Shown here one piece after another: positions 5,871-6,381 of a stretch of 6,381 nt of DNA (the stretch's first letter is position 1; each line of letters begins with the position of its first letter). The notes beneath the pieces were generated by a model. That model made no database searches. It had not been told where the DNA came from and saw nothing but the letters and a program-made list of their open reading frames with translations. The DNA is from JBDGSM01 sp042217615 (lineage in GTDB: Archaea; Nanohalarchaeota; Nanosalinia; Nanosalinales; Nanosalinaceae), in NCBI GenBank assembly GCA_042217615.1, contig JBDGSI010000080.1, forward strand, positions 1-6,381, written 5' to 3'. The translations under genes were made by a program, and so were the position numbers.

Positions 5871-6299
5871 ATGTCCAAGAGGTTCCATGGTACGGATTGT
5901 GAGAGTATATTGGAGATAGCGGATGAAGGGGTGATTGAACCTTCAGAAATTTCAGCAGAAGAAATCTTCCCTAAACTTAGTACTCAGCAGAAGGTATACA
6001 ATACAGAGGAAGTTGTTTGGGTCACTGACAGTGAGGACTGTGCAAGATCTTATGCGTGGGGTGGAGGTTACTTTGTAATAGATACTTCAAGTAAAAAGGT
6101 AGTGAGCGATAGAGGATCTTCTTATGGTGTTATTCCTGGAGAGGTGCCCTTAGCGGATGTGGAAGCAATTATGCTGGAAGAGAATGCTTTAGGAGATAGA
6201 GATTTCTTATTAGAGCTAGCAGACAAACTAAGTGAAAATGGCTTTGGGGGAATTACTCTCCAAGAATATCAAGGACCAACGTATGAAATAAAGGCCTAA
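5871..6299 (+). CDS. Small protein resembling the ADP-ribosyltransferase fold (function unproven)
   Basis: Seen: 142 residues. The N-terminus is KRFHGTDCESILEIADEGVI (HGT at 6-8), then VVWVTDSEDCARSYAWGGGYFVID (about 48-71) and PGEVPLADVEAIML (89-102). Family knowledge: FHGT followed by a helix and G-x-I/L, then a V-x-V/L-T-D/S strand, an A-x-x-YA helix and a strand, is the layout of ADP-ribosyltransferase-like proteins, in which the first His and the central Tyr hold NAD; a late Glu completes the H-Y-E set in active members. Which Glu would serve here is unclear. Inference: an NAD-using modifier, toxin or RNA 2'-phosphotransferase relative; none is demonstrated. Codons are more AT-rich (many TTA, CTA, GAT, AGA) than in the phosphorylase before it. 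AGGCCT is absent from the gene except at its last codons. No antitoxin-like partner is visible. It ends tail to tail with a tRNA gene. Confidence 0.5.
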   Translation: MSKRFHGTDCESILEIADEGVIEPSEISAEEIFPKLSTQQKVYNTEEVVWVTDSEDCARSYAWGGGYFVIDTSSKKVVSDRGSSYGVIPGEVPLADVEAIMLEENALGDRDFLLELADKLSENGFGGITLQEYQGPTYEIKA

Positions 6300-6304
6300 T
6301 TTTT
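6300..6304 (+). terminator. T run after the ADP-ribosyltransferase-like gene
   Basis: TTTTT begins directly after the TAA stop at 6297-6299 and could end transcription before the opposing tRNA gene. It is short, so support is modest. Confidence 0.4.
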
Positions 6305-6309
6305 GGAGA

Positions 6310-6381
6310 CGGACCTGAAGGGATTCGAACCCTCGACTTCGAGGTATCTCCAACAACTGCCGCAGCAGTTGGCAATGCTGT
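6310..6381 (-). tRNA. 3' part of a tRNA gene, probably intron-containing; identity not visible
   Basis: Read on the minus strand, the 3' end shows a T arm GAGGG-TTCGAAT-CCCTT (6334-6318), the acceptor 3' strand CAGGTCC (6317-6311) and discriminator G (6310), with no CCA following. Before the T arm lie a five-base variable loop AAGTC (6339-6335) and CCTCG (6344-6340), which fits the 3' side of an anticodon stem. The partner CGAGG is not seen within the next ~37 bases. These instead contain a 7-bp hairpin CAACTGC/GCAGTTG with loop TGCG (6371-6354). This is what an archaeal tRNA intron at about position 37/38 would look like. The 5' half, anticodon and amino acid lie beyond the window; the acceptor should begin GGACCTG. 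Confidence 0.7.

Larger units (their letters stand above)
130..6297. repeat. Dispersed palindrome AGGCCT (extended AAGGCCTT), 22 copies
   Basis: AGGCCT starts at 130, 415, 738, 865, 1032, 1515, 2007, 2038, 2159, 2346, 2691, 3219, 3812, 4156, 4316, 4595, 4678, 4886, 5327, 5464, 5524 and 6292. Nine copies have the full AAGGCCTT (those at 130, 415, 738, 865, 1032, 2007, 2691, 4156, 4886), and 16 fit R-AGGCCT-Y. Random expectation with equal bases is about 1.6 hexamers and 0.1 octamers. Copies occur in gatB, the kinase-like gene, the ATPase, pyk, glgP, the last codons of the ADP-ribosyltransferase-like gene and intergenic DNA. They are read as K-A-L, (E/K/G)-G-L, E-A-S and R-P, so more than one frame is used and no protein repeat explains them. 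The role is unknown. Confidence 0.85.

Noticed and set aside
6361..6381. CAGCA-TTGCCAAC-TGCTG as the tRNA anticodon arm
   Set aside because: The stem pairs perfectly, but the loop would have 8 bases and the stretch to the T arm would be about 29 bases without a sound variable-arm stem.

Overview
The window looks archaeal, most likely a small-genome salt-loving lineage of the DPANN/Nanohaloarchaeota kind. This is inference. The support is a PAN/Rpt-type AAA ATPase, an amphi-Trp domain protein (a family common in halophilic archaea), acidic proteins, TATA-like boxes close to start codons, U-rich terminators without hairpins, and a tRNA with no encoded CCA. GC content is moderate, as in nanohaloarchaea and below most Halobacteria. 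Every gene identification here rests on motifs read by eye.

Layout. Bases 1-443 (+) hold the C-terminal end of GatB, the tRNA amidotransferase subunit. It overlaps by 7 nt a gene (437-1132, +) for a small membrane-associated protein-kinase-like protein. Two minus-strand genes converge on it: an amphi-Trp protein (1137-1346) and, upstream of that, a divergent PAN-like ATPase (1357-2622). A short divergent promoter region (about 2623-2748) separates the ATPase from pyruvate kinase (2749-4152, +). A U-rich terminator follows, then an alpha-glucan phosphorylase (4248-5837, +). The last gene (5871-6299, +) is a small protein resembling the ADP-ribosyltransferase fold. It lies tail to tail with the 3' half of a tRNA gene (minus strand, 6310 to the window edge) that probably contains an intron.

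How they fit. Phosphorylase releases glucose-1-phosphate from stored glucan and pyruvate kinase ends glycolysis with ATP synthesis, so the pair marks a fermentative glucan-burning route. GatB and the tRNA belong to translation. The ATPase would feed a proteasome, although its key sites are unusual.

The most striking signal is not a gene. The palindrome AGGCCT occurs 22 times (about 1.6 expected with equal base use) and its extension AAGGCCTT nine times (about 0.1 expected). The copies lie in all but one of the complete or partial protein genes, on both coding strands, in two or three reading frames, and in intergenic DNA. This resembles a highly iterated palindrome such as cyanobacterial HIP1. 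No CRISPR array, insertion sequence or rRNA was seen, and no gene-free stretch exceeds 300 bases.
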